In this document: one piece after another, positions 49,681 through 58,121 of the stretch
Numbering within the stretch: position 1 is the first letter of the stretch
Layout of the letters: every line of letters begins with the position of its first letter
From: Streptomyces himalayensis subsp. himalayensis
Lineage (GTDB): Bacteria > Actinomycetota > Actinomycetes > Streptomycetales > Streptomycetaceae
Assembly: GCF_013778455.1 (NCBI RefSeq)
Contig: NZ_JACEHE010000038.1
Coordinates: forward strand, 1-62,030
Direction of reading: 5' to 3'
Length of the DNA stretch: 62,030 nucleotides
Program-made: the position numbers and the translations under genes
The notes under the pieces: generated by a model
The model's input: the letters and a program-made list of their open reading frames with translations, nothing else
The model's database searches: none
What the model was told of the DNA's origin: nothing

Positions 49681-50658
49681 CTACTTGATCCAGGCGTCCA
49701 CCTTGTCGCGGTTGGCCTCGACCCACTTCTTGGCCGCCGCCTCGGGGGTCATCTTGTCCACCGCGATGTACTTCGCCACGATGTTCTGGTCGTCGTTCGT
49801 CCAGGTGAAGTTCTTCACCAGGTCATAGGCCGGGCTGCCCGACTTGGCGAACTTCGCGCTGACGATCTTGTCCAGCTTGTACACGGGGTAGTCGCAGTCG
49901 ACCTTCTCGGCGTCGGCGTCGCAGCCCGCCTTGTACTCGGGCAGCTTGACCTTCACCAGCGGCACCTCGGACATGAACCACTGTGGCTCGTAGAAGTAGC
50001 CGATCACCCATTCCTTGTCCTTCTCCGCCTTGCGGAAGGCCTGGATGAGCGCGGTCTCGCTGCCCGCGTACACGACTTTGTAGTCCAGCTTCAGGTTCTT
50101 CACCAGGGCCTCGTCGTTGGTGACGAACGACGGGTCGCCGTCGAGGAGCTGGCCCTTGCCGCCGGACTCGGACGTCTTGAACTCGGCCGCGTACTTGTCG
50201 AGGTTGTTCCAGTCGAGGATGTCCGGGTGCGCCTTGGCCAGCCACGGCGGCACGTACCAGCCGATGAGGCCTTCGTTGCCTGTCGGGCCTGCGTCGACGG
50301 CGGTCTTCTGGTCGGTGATGTACTTCTTCTTCAGGTCGTCGTGACCCCAGTTCTCGACGACGGCGTCGACCTCGCCCGTCCCGAAGCCCTGCCAGGCGAT
50401 CTCTTCCTTCAGGTCCTTCTTGGTGACCTTGCAGCCGAGGTCGTTCTCCGCGACGTAGGCGATGACCGCCGCGTTGGCCTCGTAACCCACCCACGGGTTG
50501 ACCGCGATGTTGAAGGTGCCGCACTTGCCGGAGCTGCCCGAGCCGCCGGCGTCCGAGGAGCTGTCACCGACCTTCGCACCGCCGCAGGCGGTGAGGGTGA
50601 GGCCGAGGACCGCTATGCCGGCCGCGCCGACTCTCCATTGTCTTGCTTGCCTTGGCAT
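49681..50658 (-). CDS. proX: Glycine betaine-binding lipoprotein (ProX/OpuAC type)
   Basis: Lipid-anchored betaine/choline receptor of 325 residues, lipobox LTAC near residue 25. The OpuAC domain shows NIAVNPWVGYEANAAV at its start, the aromatic-cage segments (WQGFG, NWGHDD, GWYVPPW) and GYFYEPQWFMSE. AAGGAG precedes the ATG at 50658. Delivers substrate to the ProW/ProV pair encoded just upstream. Whether it prefers betaine, choline or another quaternary amine is open. Confidence 0.92.
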   Translation of the reverse strand: MPRQARQWRVGAAGIAVLGLTLTACGGAKVGDSSSDAGGSGSSGKCGTFNIAVNPWVGYEANAAVIAYVAENDLGCKVTKKDLKEEIAWQGFGTGEVDAVVENWGHDDLKKKYITDQKTAVDAGPTGNEGLIGWYVPPWLAKAHPDILDWNNLDKYAAEFKTSESGGKGQLLDGDPSFVTNDEALVKNLKLDYKVVYAGSETALIQAFRKAEKDKEWVIGYFYEPQWFMSEVPLVKVKLPEYKAGCDADAEKVDCDYPVYKLDKIVSAKFAKSGSPAYDLVKNFTWTNDDQNIVAKYIAVDKMTPEAAAKKWVEANRDKVDAWIK

Positions 50659-50671
50659 GGTCAGTTGCTCC

Positions 50672-52681
50672 TTACGCGCTGGTACGCCGCGCCGCTGCCT
50701 GAGTGATCCGGTCGAACATGACTCCGAGAAGGACGATGGCCAGCCCCGCGGCGAGCCCCTTCCCGTACAGCTGCCCCTGCGAGAAGCCGGCCACGACGTC
50801 GTAGCCGAGGGCGCCCGCGCCTACCAGGCCGCCCACAACAACCATCGACAGCACGTAGATCAGGCCCTGGTTGGTGGCGAGAGTCAGGGCGCCGCGTGCC
50901 ATCGGCAGTTGGACCTTGGTGATGATCTGCCAGGTGTTGCACCCGGCAGCCGTGGCCGCCTCCACGGTGGTGGCGGGCACGTTCCGTACCCCGTCGGCGA
51001 TGATCTTCATGGCGACGGGAGCCGCGTAGACGACGGCGGCGACGATCGCCGTGAAGCGGGTCGCGCCGAACAGCGCGAGGAACGGTACGAGATAGACGAA
51101 CGGCGGCATGACCTGGGCCGCGTCCAGAGTGGGCCTGAGCAGCCGGTCCACGAGCGCGCTGCGTCCCATCCACACGCCGAAGACGATGCCGAGCAGCATC
51201 ACGAGCACCGTGGCGACGACGGTCGACGCCAGCGTTGTCATGCTGTCCGACCACACCCCGGTGCCGACCAGCAGGCCCACGCACACCGCCGTGGTGATGC
51301 CGGCGCGCCAGCCGCCCAGGACGACGCCGAGCGCGATCAGGGCCGCGCCGACGAGCCACCACGGGGAGTCGGTGAGCAGTGTCTGGAACGGGTTGAGCAG
51401 ACCGTTGGTGATGGCGTCACGGAAGGCGTTGGTGATACCCGACAGGCTGTCCTGCGCCCAGGTGGTCACGGTGTCGGCCCCGCTCGAGATGGCACTGCCG
51501 GTGCCTCCCTCGCCGGGGAACTCCGCCGCCCATAGATAGGTGTGGGACAGGTACACAAGGACCGCGGCGACTACTCCGCCTGCCCCCAGCAACGGCCGCC
51601 GCCACTTGGCGAATCGGTTCCCCGAGCGCCGGGCCGACTCCGCCCGTGCGCTGGCCGCGGTGGTGACGCGGTCCAGCACGATGGCCATGACGACGATGGC
51701 CAGACCCGCGTTGAAGGCCGTGCCGACGTCGAGCGACTGGAGCGCCTGGACGACCGTCTTGCCGAGGCCGGGCGCGTCGATCAGGGCGGCGATGGTCACC
51801 ATGGCCAGGGCGGCCATGATGGTCTGGTTCACGCCCATGACCACGGTCCGCTTGGACATCGGCAGCAGCACCTTCATCAGGGCCTGCCGTCGTGTCGCCC
51901 CCAGCGAGTCGGCCGCCTCGACCGTCGTCTCCGGTACGGCGCGGATGGCGTGTGCGGTGATACGGATGGCGGGCGGCGCCGCGTAGATCAGCGTGGCGAT
52001 GGTGGCGGAGGCCGGACCGATGAGGAAGAACAGGGTGAGCGGAGCCAGGTAGACGAAGGTCGGCATCGTCTGCATGAAGTCCAGGAAGGGCGTCATGATC
52101 CGGTTGACCCGGTCGGACAGCCCCGCCCACACACCCAGCGGAATCGCGAACAGCAGCGCCACGAAGACGGCGGAGACGGTGAGCGCCAGGGTGTCCATGC
52201 TCTCCTGCCACAAGCCCTGCAGGCCCAGGAAGGTGAAGCCGGCCACCGCCAGCAGCGCGACCCGCCAGTTGCCCACGGCCCAGGAGACATAGCCCGCGAT
52301 GCCGACGACGCCGAGCCACCCGATCTGCGGGACGGGACGGTCGGCGGAGGGCTGCGAGATCAGCTCCTGTACGAAGGTCACCAGAGTGTCGATGACCAGG
52401 CGGATCTCGTTGAAGAAGTACAGGAAGAGCGGGTTGGAGTTGCGGTTCGCGCCGATCGAGTCGTTGACGTCGTTGAACCACCGGTGCAGATCGGTCAGAT
52501 CCGCCGCCGCCAGGGCGAGGGTCTGCTTCCCGCGCAGCACGAGGAACAGCACCAGCCAGACGACGAGGATCGCCGCCACCACCGTGGACCGGCTGACCTT
52601 GCGCACCCGCTTGACGGGAGCGGCCGGCTCCACGGCCTGAGTCTTCTCCGGTTTCTCTGTCTTCTCCACGGCGACGGTCAT
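50672..52681 (-). CDS. proW: Glycine betaine ABC permease, double-domain
   Basis: 669 residues, about twice the usual ProW length. Two complete permease domains are present, each with the EAA-like loop: AADSLGATRRQALMKVLLPM in the first half and AATAAGCNTWQIITKVQLPM in the second, both preceded by FVYLAPL/FVYLVPF-containing helices. The chain therefore forms the whole membrane channel. A hydrophilic Lys-rich N-terminus precedes the first helix. The ATG at 52681 shares one base with the proV stop; a GTG one codon earlier is also possible. Confidence 0.92.
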   Translation of the reverse strand: MTVAVEKTEKPEKTQAVEPAAPVKRVRKVSRSTVVAAILVVWLVLFLVLRGKQTLALAAADLTDLHRWFNDVNDSIGANRNSNPLFLYFFNEIRLVIDTLVTFVQELISQPSADRPVPQIGWLGVVGIAGYVSWAVGNWRVALLAVAGFTFLGLQGLWQESMDTLALTVSAVFVALLFAIPLGVWAGLSDRVNRIMTPFLDFMQTMPTFVYLAPLTLFFLIGPASATIATLIYAAPPAIRITAHAIRAVPETTVEAADSLGATRRQALMKVLLPMSKRTVVMGVNQTIMAALAMVTIAALIDAPGLGKTVVQALQSLDVGTAFNAGLAIVVMAIVLDRVTTAASARAESARRSGNRFAKWRRPLLGAGGVVAAVLVYLSHTYLWAAEFPGEGGTGSAISSGADTVTTWAQDSLSGITNAFRDAITNGLLNPFQTLLTDSPWWLVGAALIALGVVLGGWRAGITTAVCVGLLVGTGVWSDSMTTLASTVVATVLVMLLGIVFGVWMGRSALVDRLLRPTLDAAQVMPPFVYLVPFLALFGATRFTAIVAAVVYAAPVAMKIIADGVRNVPATTVEAATAAGCNTWQIITKVQLPMARGALTLATNQGLIYVLSMVVVGGLVGAGALGYDVVAGFSQGQLYGKGLAAGLAIVLLGVMFDRITQAAARRTSA

Positions 52682-53766
52682 CACGCGCCGCCTTCCTGCC
52701 CGGCGACCACCGCGAGGATCTCCTCGTCACCGACGATGCCGAGCAGCTTGCCGTTCTCGACGACCTTGACCGGCTTATCGGCCGCCAGCACCGCCCGGGT
52801 GGCCTCCTTCACCACGACGTCCGGGCCGAGCTCGGGACCGTCCAGGGCATCGCCGTCCGCCGGCGGGCGCATGATCCAGCGCAGGGTGAGCACGTCGCCG
52901 CGCGGCACGTCCTTCACGAACTCGCGCACGTAGTCGTCCGCCGGGGCGCCCACCAGCTCGTCGCCGGTGCCGCACTGGACCATCTTGCCGTCGCGCATGA
53001 TCAGGATGCGGTCGCCCAGCTTGAGGGCCTCGGAGAGGTCGTGGGTGATGAACACCATCGTCTTGCCGACCTCGCGGTGCAGGCGGATGACCTCGTTCTG
53101 CATGTCACGGCGGATCAGCGGGTCGAGCGCCGAGAACGGCTCGTCGAAGAAGAGCACGTCCGGATCACCGGCCAGTGCACGGGCCAGGCCGACGCGCTGC
53201 TGCATTCCGCCGGAGAGCTGGTCGGGGTAGGAGTTCTCGTATCCGGAGAGGCCGACCAGTTCGACGACCTCCAGGGCCCGCTTGGTGCGCTCCGCCTTGC
53301 TCATGCCGCGGATCTCCAAGCCGAACGAGACGTTGTCGACGACCTTGCGGTGGGGCAGCAGACCGAAGTGCTGGAAGACCATGGAGAACTTGCGGCGCCG
53401 CAGTTCGCGCAGGCGCCTGGCGTCCGCGCCGCGGATGTCCTCGCCCTCGAAGACGACCTCGCCGGCGGTGGGTTCGATCAGCCGGGTCAGACATCGCACC
53501 AGCGTTGACTTTCCGGAGCCGGACAGGCCCATCACGACGAAGACCTCGCCGGGCGAGACGTCGAAGTGGACGTCTCGCACGGCCGCGGTGCATCCGGTGC
53601 GGTCCATGAGCTCGCGGCGGGTGAGCCCGCACAGCTCCTCGGAGTCCGGCACCTGGTCGGCCTTCGGCCCGAACACCTTCCACAGCCTGCGCACGGAGAT
53701 GACCGGGGTGGAGCCCGAGTCCTGGGGCGTGCCGCGCCGCTGCGGCACCTCGGTCTGTGTGGTCAC
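52681..53766 (-). CDS. proV: Glycine betaine ABC transporter ATP-binding protein
   Basis: 361 residues. Walker A GLSGSGKST, signature LSGGMQQR and Walker B VLFFDEPFSALDP are followed by a C-terminal CBS-like regulatory part (about residues 285-355, KPVKVVENGKLLGIVGDEEIL), as in ProV/OpuAA proteins that sense ionic strength. The N-terminal LTRRELMDRTG insert is typical of ProV. The start is GTG at 53766 with AAGAAGG upstream, 20 bp after betB. Confidence 0.94.
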   Translation of the reverse strand: MTTQTEVPQRRGTPQDSGSTPVISVRRLWKVFGPKADQVPDSEELCGLTRRELMDRTGCTAAVRDVHFDVSPGEVFVVMGLSGSGKSTLVRCLTRLIEPTAGEVVFEGEDIRGADARRLRELRRRKFSMVFQHFGLLPHRKVVDNVSFGLEIRGMSKAERTKRALEVVELVGLSGYENSYPDQLSGGMQQRVGLARALAGDPDVLFFDEPFSALDPLIRRDMQNEVIRLHREVGKTMVFITHDLSEALKLGDRILIMRDGKMVQCGTGDELVGAPADDYVREFVKDVPRGDVLTLRWIMRPPADGDALDGPELGPDVVVKEATRAVLAADKPVKVVENGKLLGIVGDEEILAVVAGQEGGA

Positions 53767-53786
53767 GTTCGACCTTCTTTCGGCGT

Positions 53787-55256
53787 TCAGCCGCGGAACC
53801 AGTGCTGCGGCCGGGGTTGGATGTTCTGCCAGATGTGCTTGGGCTCTCGGTACTCGTTCAGGCCGGTCGGTCCCAGCTCCCGGCCCACGCCCGAATGCCC
53901 GAAGCCACCCCATTCCGCTTGCGGCACATAGGGGTGGTAGTCGTTGATCCACACCGTGCCGTGGCGCAGCCGCCGGCCGACCCGCTGGGCCTTGCCGGCG
54001 TCCTGCGTCCACACGGCCCCGGCGAGTCCGTACTCGGTGTCGTTGGCGATGCGTACGGCGTCGTCCTCGTCGGTGAAGCGCTCCACGGTGAGCACGGGCC
54101 CGAAGGACTCCTCGTGCACCACGCGCATGTCCTGCCGGCACTCGTCGAGCACGGTGGGCAGGAAGTAGTGGCCGCCTCCCAGCGCGGGGTCGTCGGGCCG
54201 CGCGCCGCCACAGCGCAGTACGGCACCTTCGGCGAGGCCGGCCGCGACGTACGCCTCGACCTTCTCCCGGTGCTGTGCGGAGATCAGCGCTCCGGTCTCG
54301 GCCTCGGGGTCGAAGGGCCCGCCGAGGCGGATCTGCCGGGCCCGGCGGACGACCTCGTCGACGAAGCGGTCGTGCAGGGAGTCCTCGACGATCAGCCGTG
54401 CACCTGCCGAGCAGACCTGCCCCGAGTGCAGGAAGACGGCCGTGAGGGCGAAGTCCACGGCCGTCTCGAAGTCGGCGTCGGCGAAGACGACGTTGGGGTT
54501 CTTGCCGCCGAGCTCCAGCGCGACCTTTTTCACGGTCGCAGCGGCGGTGGCCATGATGCGCTTGCCGGTCTCCAGACCACCGGTGAAGGAGACCATGTCG
54601 ACCGCGGGGTCCTCGGAGAGCGGTGCGCCCACCTCGGGCCCGGTGCCCAGCACGAGATTGGCGGCGCCGGCCGGGAGCCCGGCCTCCTCCAGCGCCTTCA
54701 TCAGCAGGATCGAGGTGGAGGGGGTGAGCTCACTGGGCTTGAGGACGATCGTGTTGCCGGCGAGGAGGGCGGGGGCCACCTTCCAGGAGGCTTGCAGCAG
54801 CGGGTAGTTCCAGGGGGTGATCAGCCCGCACACGCCGACCGGTTCGTACGTGACGCGGCTGAGGGCGTCGTCGCGACCGGTGTCGACGACGCGGCCTGCG
54901 CTGGTGCCCGCGATGCCGCCGTAGTAGCGGAAGCAGGAGACGACATCGGCGATGTCGTACTCGCTCTCCACCAGCCGCTTGCCGGTGTCCAGCGATTCGG
55001 CGCGGGCGAACTCCTTGGCGTCGCGCTCGATGAGGTCGGCCGTGCGCAGCAGCAGCGCGCCGCGCTCCCGCTCGGGAGTGCTCGGCCAGGGCCCCTCGTC
55101 GAAGGCACGGCGGGCCGCGGCGATCGCGGCCTCGGCGTCGGGGCGTGTCCCTTCCGAGACGGTCGCCGAGAGCGTGCCGTCAGCGGGACATCGGATGTCC
55201 CGGCATCCACCGGCCACCGGGTCCCGCCATTCGCCATCCACATACAGGTCTGCCAC
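53787..55256 (-). CDS. betB: Betaine aldehyde dehydrogenase
   Basis: Oxidises betaine aldehyde to glycine betaine with NAD(P). It has 489 residues: VCGLITPWNYPLLQASWKVA (substrate/cofactor region), FTGGLETGKRI, the Glu in LELGGKNPN and the nucleophile Cys in SGQVCSAGARL, with GGFGHSGVGRELG at the end. The start is the ATG at 55256. First gene of betB-proVWX, so import and oxidation are co-expressed. The 5-N7-5 motif lies 26-42 bp upstream. Confidence 0.9.
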   Translation of the reverse strand: MADLYVDGEWRDPVAGGCRDIRCPADGTLSATVSEGTRPDAEAAIAAARRAFDEGPWPSTPERERGALLLRTADLIERDAKEFARAESLDTGKRLVESEYDIADVVSCFRYYGGIAGTSAGRVVDTGRDDALSRVTYEPVGVCGLITPWNYPLLQASWKVAPALLAGNTIVLKPSELTPSTSILLMKALEEAGLPAGAANLVLGTGPEVGAPLSEDPAVDMVSFTGGLETGKRIMATAAATVKKVALELGGKNPNVVFADADFETAVDFALTAVFLHSGQVCSAGARLIVEDSLHDRFVDEVVRRARQIRLGGPFDPEAETGALISAQHREKVEAYVAAGLAEGAVLRCGGARPDDPALGGGHYFLPTVLDECRQDMRVVHEESFGPVLTVERFTDEDDAVRIANDTEYGLAGAVWTQDAGKAQRVGRRLRHGTVWINDYHPYVPQAEWGGFGHSGVGRELGPTGLNEYREPKHIWQNIQPRPQHWFRG

Positions 55257-55281
55257 GCCCCGAGCCTTTCAACTGAAATTC

Positions 55282-55298
55282 GTTGCGCATCGTGCACC
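55282..55298. promoter_or_regulatory. Betaine-block operator upstream of betB
   Basis: GTTGCGCATCGTGCACC is a 5-N7-5 repeat with one mismatch (GCACC for GCAAC). Confidence 0.55.
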
Positions 55299-55425
55299 CG
55301 ATTGCTTGTGGTGGAACACCCTGGCGAATGTCCAGACAGACGTCAAGAGGATGGCCGATGACGATTTCACCATGTGCCCCTTTTACCCGCCCGCCCTTGA
55401 CCGCAGGCGGCACCAAGTCGACCAT

Positions 55426-55461
55426 GTTGCGTATCGCTCACCTTGTTGTGCAATGCGCACC
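55426..55461. promoter_or_regulatory. Two betaine-block operator-like sites upstream of purU
   Basis: GTTGCGTATCGCTCACC (55426-55442) and GTTGTGCAATGCGCACC (55445-55461) are near-adjacent copies of the motif, each with two departures from GTTGC-N7-GCAAC. They end 15 bp before the purU start, so binding could block initiation. Confidence 0.5.
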
Positions 55462-55476
55462 AGCGGAGGCCACCCC

Positions 55477-56349
55477 ATGTCCCCTCGACCGCAACCTGGC
55501 CGTGAGTACGTCCTCACCCTCTCCTGTCCCGACAGCGCGGGACTGGTTCATGCCGTGAGCGGCTTCCTCGTCAGGAACTCCGGCAACATCCTGGAAAGCC
55601 AGCAGTTCGACGATCGACTTCAAGGTCGTTTCTTCATGAGGGTCCACTTCGACGTTTCCGATCCGAACGCCGATCTGGAAAAACTGCGTTACCGGTTCGG
55701 TCCCGTGGCCCAGGCCTACGGCATCTCCTGGACCCTGAGCGACGCGGCCACACCTACCCGGACGCTGATCATGGTGTCCAAGTTCGGCCACTGCCTGAAC
55801 GACCTGCTCTTCCGCCGGCGCACCGGCGCCCTCAACATCGAGATCCCCGCGATCGTCTCCAATCACCGGGACTTCGAGAAACTCGCGGAGACGTACGGCA
55901 TCCCTTTCCATCACATCCCGGTGACCAAGGAGACCAAGCCCGAGGCCGAGGCGCGGCTGCTTGAGCTCGTGCGTGAGCTGGGCATCGATCTGGTGGTGCT
56001 GGCCCGCTACATGCAGGTCCTCTCCGACGACCTGTGCAAGGAGCTGGAGGGCCGCGCCATCAACATCCATCACTCCTTCCTCCCCAGTTTCAAGGGCGCG
56101 CGCCCCTACGAGCAGGCCTACGCGCGCGGCGTCAAGCTCGTCGGCGCGACGGCGCACTATGTGACCCCGGACCTGGACGAGGGCCAGATCATCGACCAGG
56201 ACGTGGTCAGGGTGGACCACTCGCTCGACCCCGGCGACCTGGTCACCGTCGGTCGGGACGTGGAGGCGCAGGTGCTCGCGCACGCTGTGAAGTGGCACAG
56301 CGAGAGCCGCGTGATGGTGGACGGCAACCGCACGGTGGTCTTCCGCTGA
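55477..56349 (+). CDS. purU: Formyltetrahydrofolate deformylase
   Basis: Hydrolyses 10-formyl-THF to formate and THF, regenerating folate for the demethylating oxidases. It has 290 residues: an N-terminal ACT domain (YVLTLSCPDSAGLVHAVSGFL) and a formyltransferase-like catalytic domain with NIHHSFLPSFKGARPYEQA (catalytic Asn/His) and GATAHYVTPDLDEGQII (Asp later in the set). The start is the ATG at 55477 after GGAGG. Divergent from betB, with a cluster of operator-like sites between. Confidence 0.95.
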   Translation: MSPRPQPGREYVLTLSCPDSAGLVHAVSGFLVRNSGNILESQQFDDRLQGRFFMRVHFDVSDPNADLEKLRYRFGPVAQAYGISWTLSDAATPTRTLIMVSKFGHCLNDLLFRRRTGALNIEIPAIVSNHRDFEKLAETYGIPFHHIPVTKETKPEAEARLLELVRELGIDLVVLARYMQVLSDDLCKELEGRAINIHHSFLPSFKGARPYEQAYARGVKLVGATAHYVTPDLDEGQIIDQDVVRVDHSLDPGDLVTVGRDVEAQVLAHAVKWHSESRVMVDGNRTVVFR

Positions 56350-56363
56350 GCCGCACTCACCGT

Positions 56364-56392
56364 GGGGCGGGACCGGCTTCCGGTCCCGCCCC
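56364..56392. terminator. Bidirectional terminator between purU and the hydrolase gene
   Basis: A 13-bp perfect stem (GGGGCGGGACCGG, 56364-56376, with 56380-56392) and 3-base loop lie between convergent genes, 14 bp after the purU stop. Confidence 0.88.
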
Positions 56393-56426
56393 TGTCGTAT
56401 ACGGTCCCGGGCGCGCCGCCCCTCGG

Positions 56427-57269
56427 TCACAGCGGCTGCTGGAGGAAGGCGATGAGTGCGGCGGTGAGTTCCGCGGGGGCGTCCTCCTGGACGAGGTGGC
56501 CCGCGCCGGCGATCGGTTCGAAGCGAGCGCCGGGGATGAGCGCGGCGAGTTCACGCCCCTTCGCCACCGGGATCCAGCTGTCGTCCTCGCCCCAGCAGAC
56601 GAGGGTGGGGATGCCGATCCCGCTGTACCGGCCCTGGATCTCGTCGGTGTAACGCTGGTCGGCCTGGGCGATCTGCCGGTAGAAGGCTGCTTGGCCGGGG
56701 CCGTCCAGCCAGGGCGCGACGAGCCGGTCGAGGACCGCGGGATGCAGGCCGGGACTGCTCGCGGAGGTGACGTACTCGCGCACCAGGGCTGCGTGGAGCG
56801 CCGGCGGCAACTGCTCGAAGACGTCGGCGTGCTCGCCGACGAGCCGGAAGAACGGGGAACCCCACGGGGCCAGCGCGACCGGGTCGACCAGGGCGAGGGC
56901 CCGGTAGCGGGCGCCGTGCAACAGGTGCCCCCGCAGGGCGACGGCGCCGCCGAAGTCATGGGCGACGACTAGAGGTTCCTCCAGGCCCCAGTGGCTCAGG
57001 AGTTCGGTGAAGACGCGGCCCTGCGCGGCCAGGGACACGTCCTGTCCCGCGGCCTTCTCGGAGGTCCCGTATCCGGGCATGTCCCAGACGAACACCTGGT
57101 GGTGGCGGGTGAGCGAGCGGGCGACGGCACGCCAGACGTACGAGGAGAAGGGGGTGCCGTGCAGCAGGACGACCGGTGGTCGGCCGGGCTGCCCCAACCG
57201 GTCCCAGCGGACGTCACCTGAGGTGCTGGTGAAGGTTCGGGTCAGCTGCCAATCGGTGTCGGTTGTCAT
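56427..57269 (-). CDS. Alpha/beta hydrolase with Asp nucleophile (haloalkane dehalogenase/epoxide hydrolase type)
   Basis: 280 residues. The oxyanion segment is VVLLHGTPFSSYVWR, the nucleophile elbow VVAHDFGGAVAL (Asp in the position of Ser), the later acid lies near CWGEDDSWIP and the His in AGAGHLVQED. An Asp nucleophile indicates dehalogenase or epoxide hydrolase chemistry rather than esterase. It is the third gene of the betA-metF-hydrolase unit, 12 bp after the MetF-like gene. How this relates to choline use is unclear. Confidence 0.85.
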   Translation of the reverse strand: MTTDTDWQLTRTFTSTSGDVRWDRLGQPGRPPVVLLHGTPFSSYVWRAVARSLTRHHQVFVWDMPGYGTSEKAAGQDVSLAAQGRVFTELLSHWGLEEPLVVAHDFGGAVALRGHLLHGARYRALALVDPVALAPWGSPFFRLVGEHADVFEQLPPALHAALVREYVTSASSPGLHPAVLDRLVAPWLDGPGQAAFYRQIAQADQRYTDEIQGRYSGIGIPTLVCWGEDDSWIPVAKGRELAALIPGARFEPIAGAGHLVQEDAPAELTAALIAFLQQPL

Positions 57270-57281
57270 CCTTCTCCCGGT

Positions 57282-58118
57282 TCAGCCGCCCAGCCGGTCC
57301 AGCAGCGCGCGGCGCCACCGCTCCGTTTCGGCGATCTGATTGAACGTGAACAGGTGCAGACCGGCCACTCCCGCCGAGGGAGCGGTGAGGGCCTCCTCCG
57401 TGCGGGACAGCAACCTCTCGGGGGCGTACCCTCCCGGCGTCGCGAAACGCACGAACCACGAGGCGTGCTTCGTCAGGAAGCGCGTCGACTCCCCCACACC
57501 GATCTTCGTGGCCATCGCCAGCAGCTTCGCCCGCTGCACGGGCCCCGCGATGCCCACATGGACCGGCAGGGTGACGTCCCGGCGTCGTATACGAGCGAGC
57601 CACTCCCCCAGCACTCGCGGGTCGAAGCACAGGTTGCTCACGATGTACGTGGCGTGCTCGCGCTTGTCCCACATCGCCTGGATGGTGAGGTCGTCGTGGA
57701 TGAGGGGGTGGCTCTCGGGATAGCCGGTGACGCCGACATGGGCGAAGGGACTGCCCAGCTCGGTCAGCCTGCGCAGCACCGGTAGCGCCCCGTCGTATGC
57801 CCCGGCAGGCGGGTCGGCGTCGCCGGCCGGGACGAAGACGTCGTCCACGCCCGCCTCGCGCAGCCGGCCCGTGACCTCCTTCAGGTGCAGGTCGTCCCGC
57901 AGCAGCCGCGCCGGGACGTGCGGGACGACCCGGTAGCCGTGCGCCGCGAGCCGGCCGGCGAGGTCGAGCGTCGGTTCCAGGCCCTTGACCGGCGACGCCG
58001 TCACGGTGACGACGACGTCGCGCGGGACATGGGCGAGGACCTTGTCCTCGGTCGCCTTCGCGGGCAGCACCTCGTAGCGGACGCTGTCCAGCAGCGCCCG
58101 GAGCCCTGCGGCGCCCAA
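57282..58118 (-). CDS. Methylenetetrahydrofolate reductase-like protein
   Basis: 278 residues with the TIM-barrel of MetF. VVVTVTASPVKGLEPTLDLAGRLAAHGY (two adjacent blocks) gives the N-terminal Ser/Thr strand, GVDDVFVPAGDADPPAG the flavin-loop region, and VSNLCFDP the folate-site segment. It is divergent from housekeeping MetF and may be a catabolic version that oxidises or reduces methylene-THF formed in betaine demethylation. Starts 3 bp after betA. Confidence 0.8.
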   Translation of the reverse strand: MGAAGLRALLDSVRYEVLPAKATEDKVLAHVPRDVVVTVTASPVKGLEPTLDLAGRLAAHGYRVVPHVPARLLRDDLHLKEVTGRLREAGVDDVFVPAGDADPPAGAYDGALPVLRRLTELGSPFAHVGVTGYPESHPLIHDDLTIQAMWDKREHATYIVSNLCFDPRVLGEWLARIRRRDVTLPVHVGIAGPVQRAKLLAMATKIGVGESTRFLTKHASWFVRFATPGGYAPERLLSRTEEALTAPSAGVAGLHLFTFNQIAETERWRRALLDRLGG

Positions 58119-58121
58119 CGC

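Noticed and set aside
55257..55476. Glycine or other riboswitch upstream of purU or betB
   Set aside because: The gap holds repeated inverted motifs close to the starts and no extended conserved RNA fold that I can recognise.
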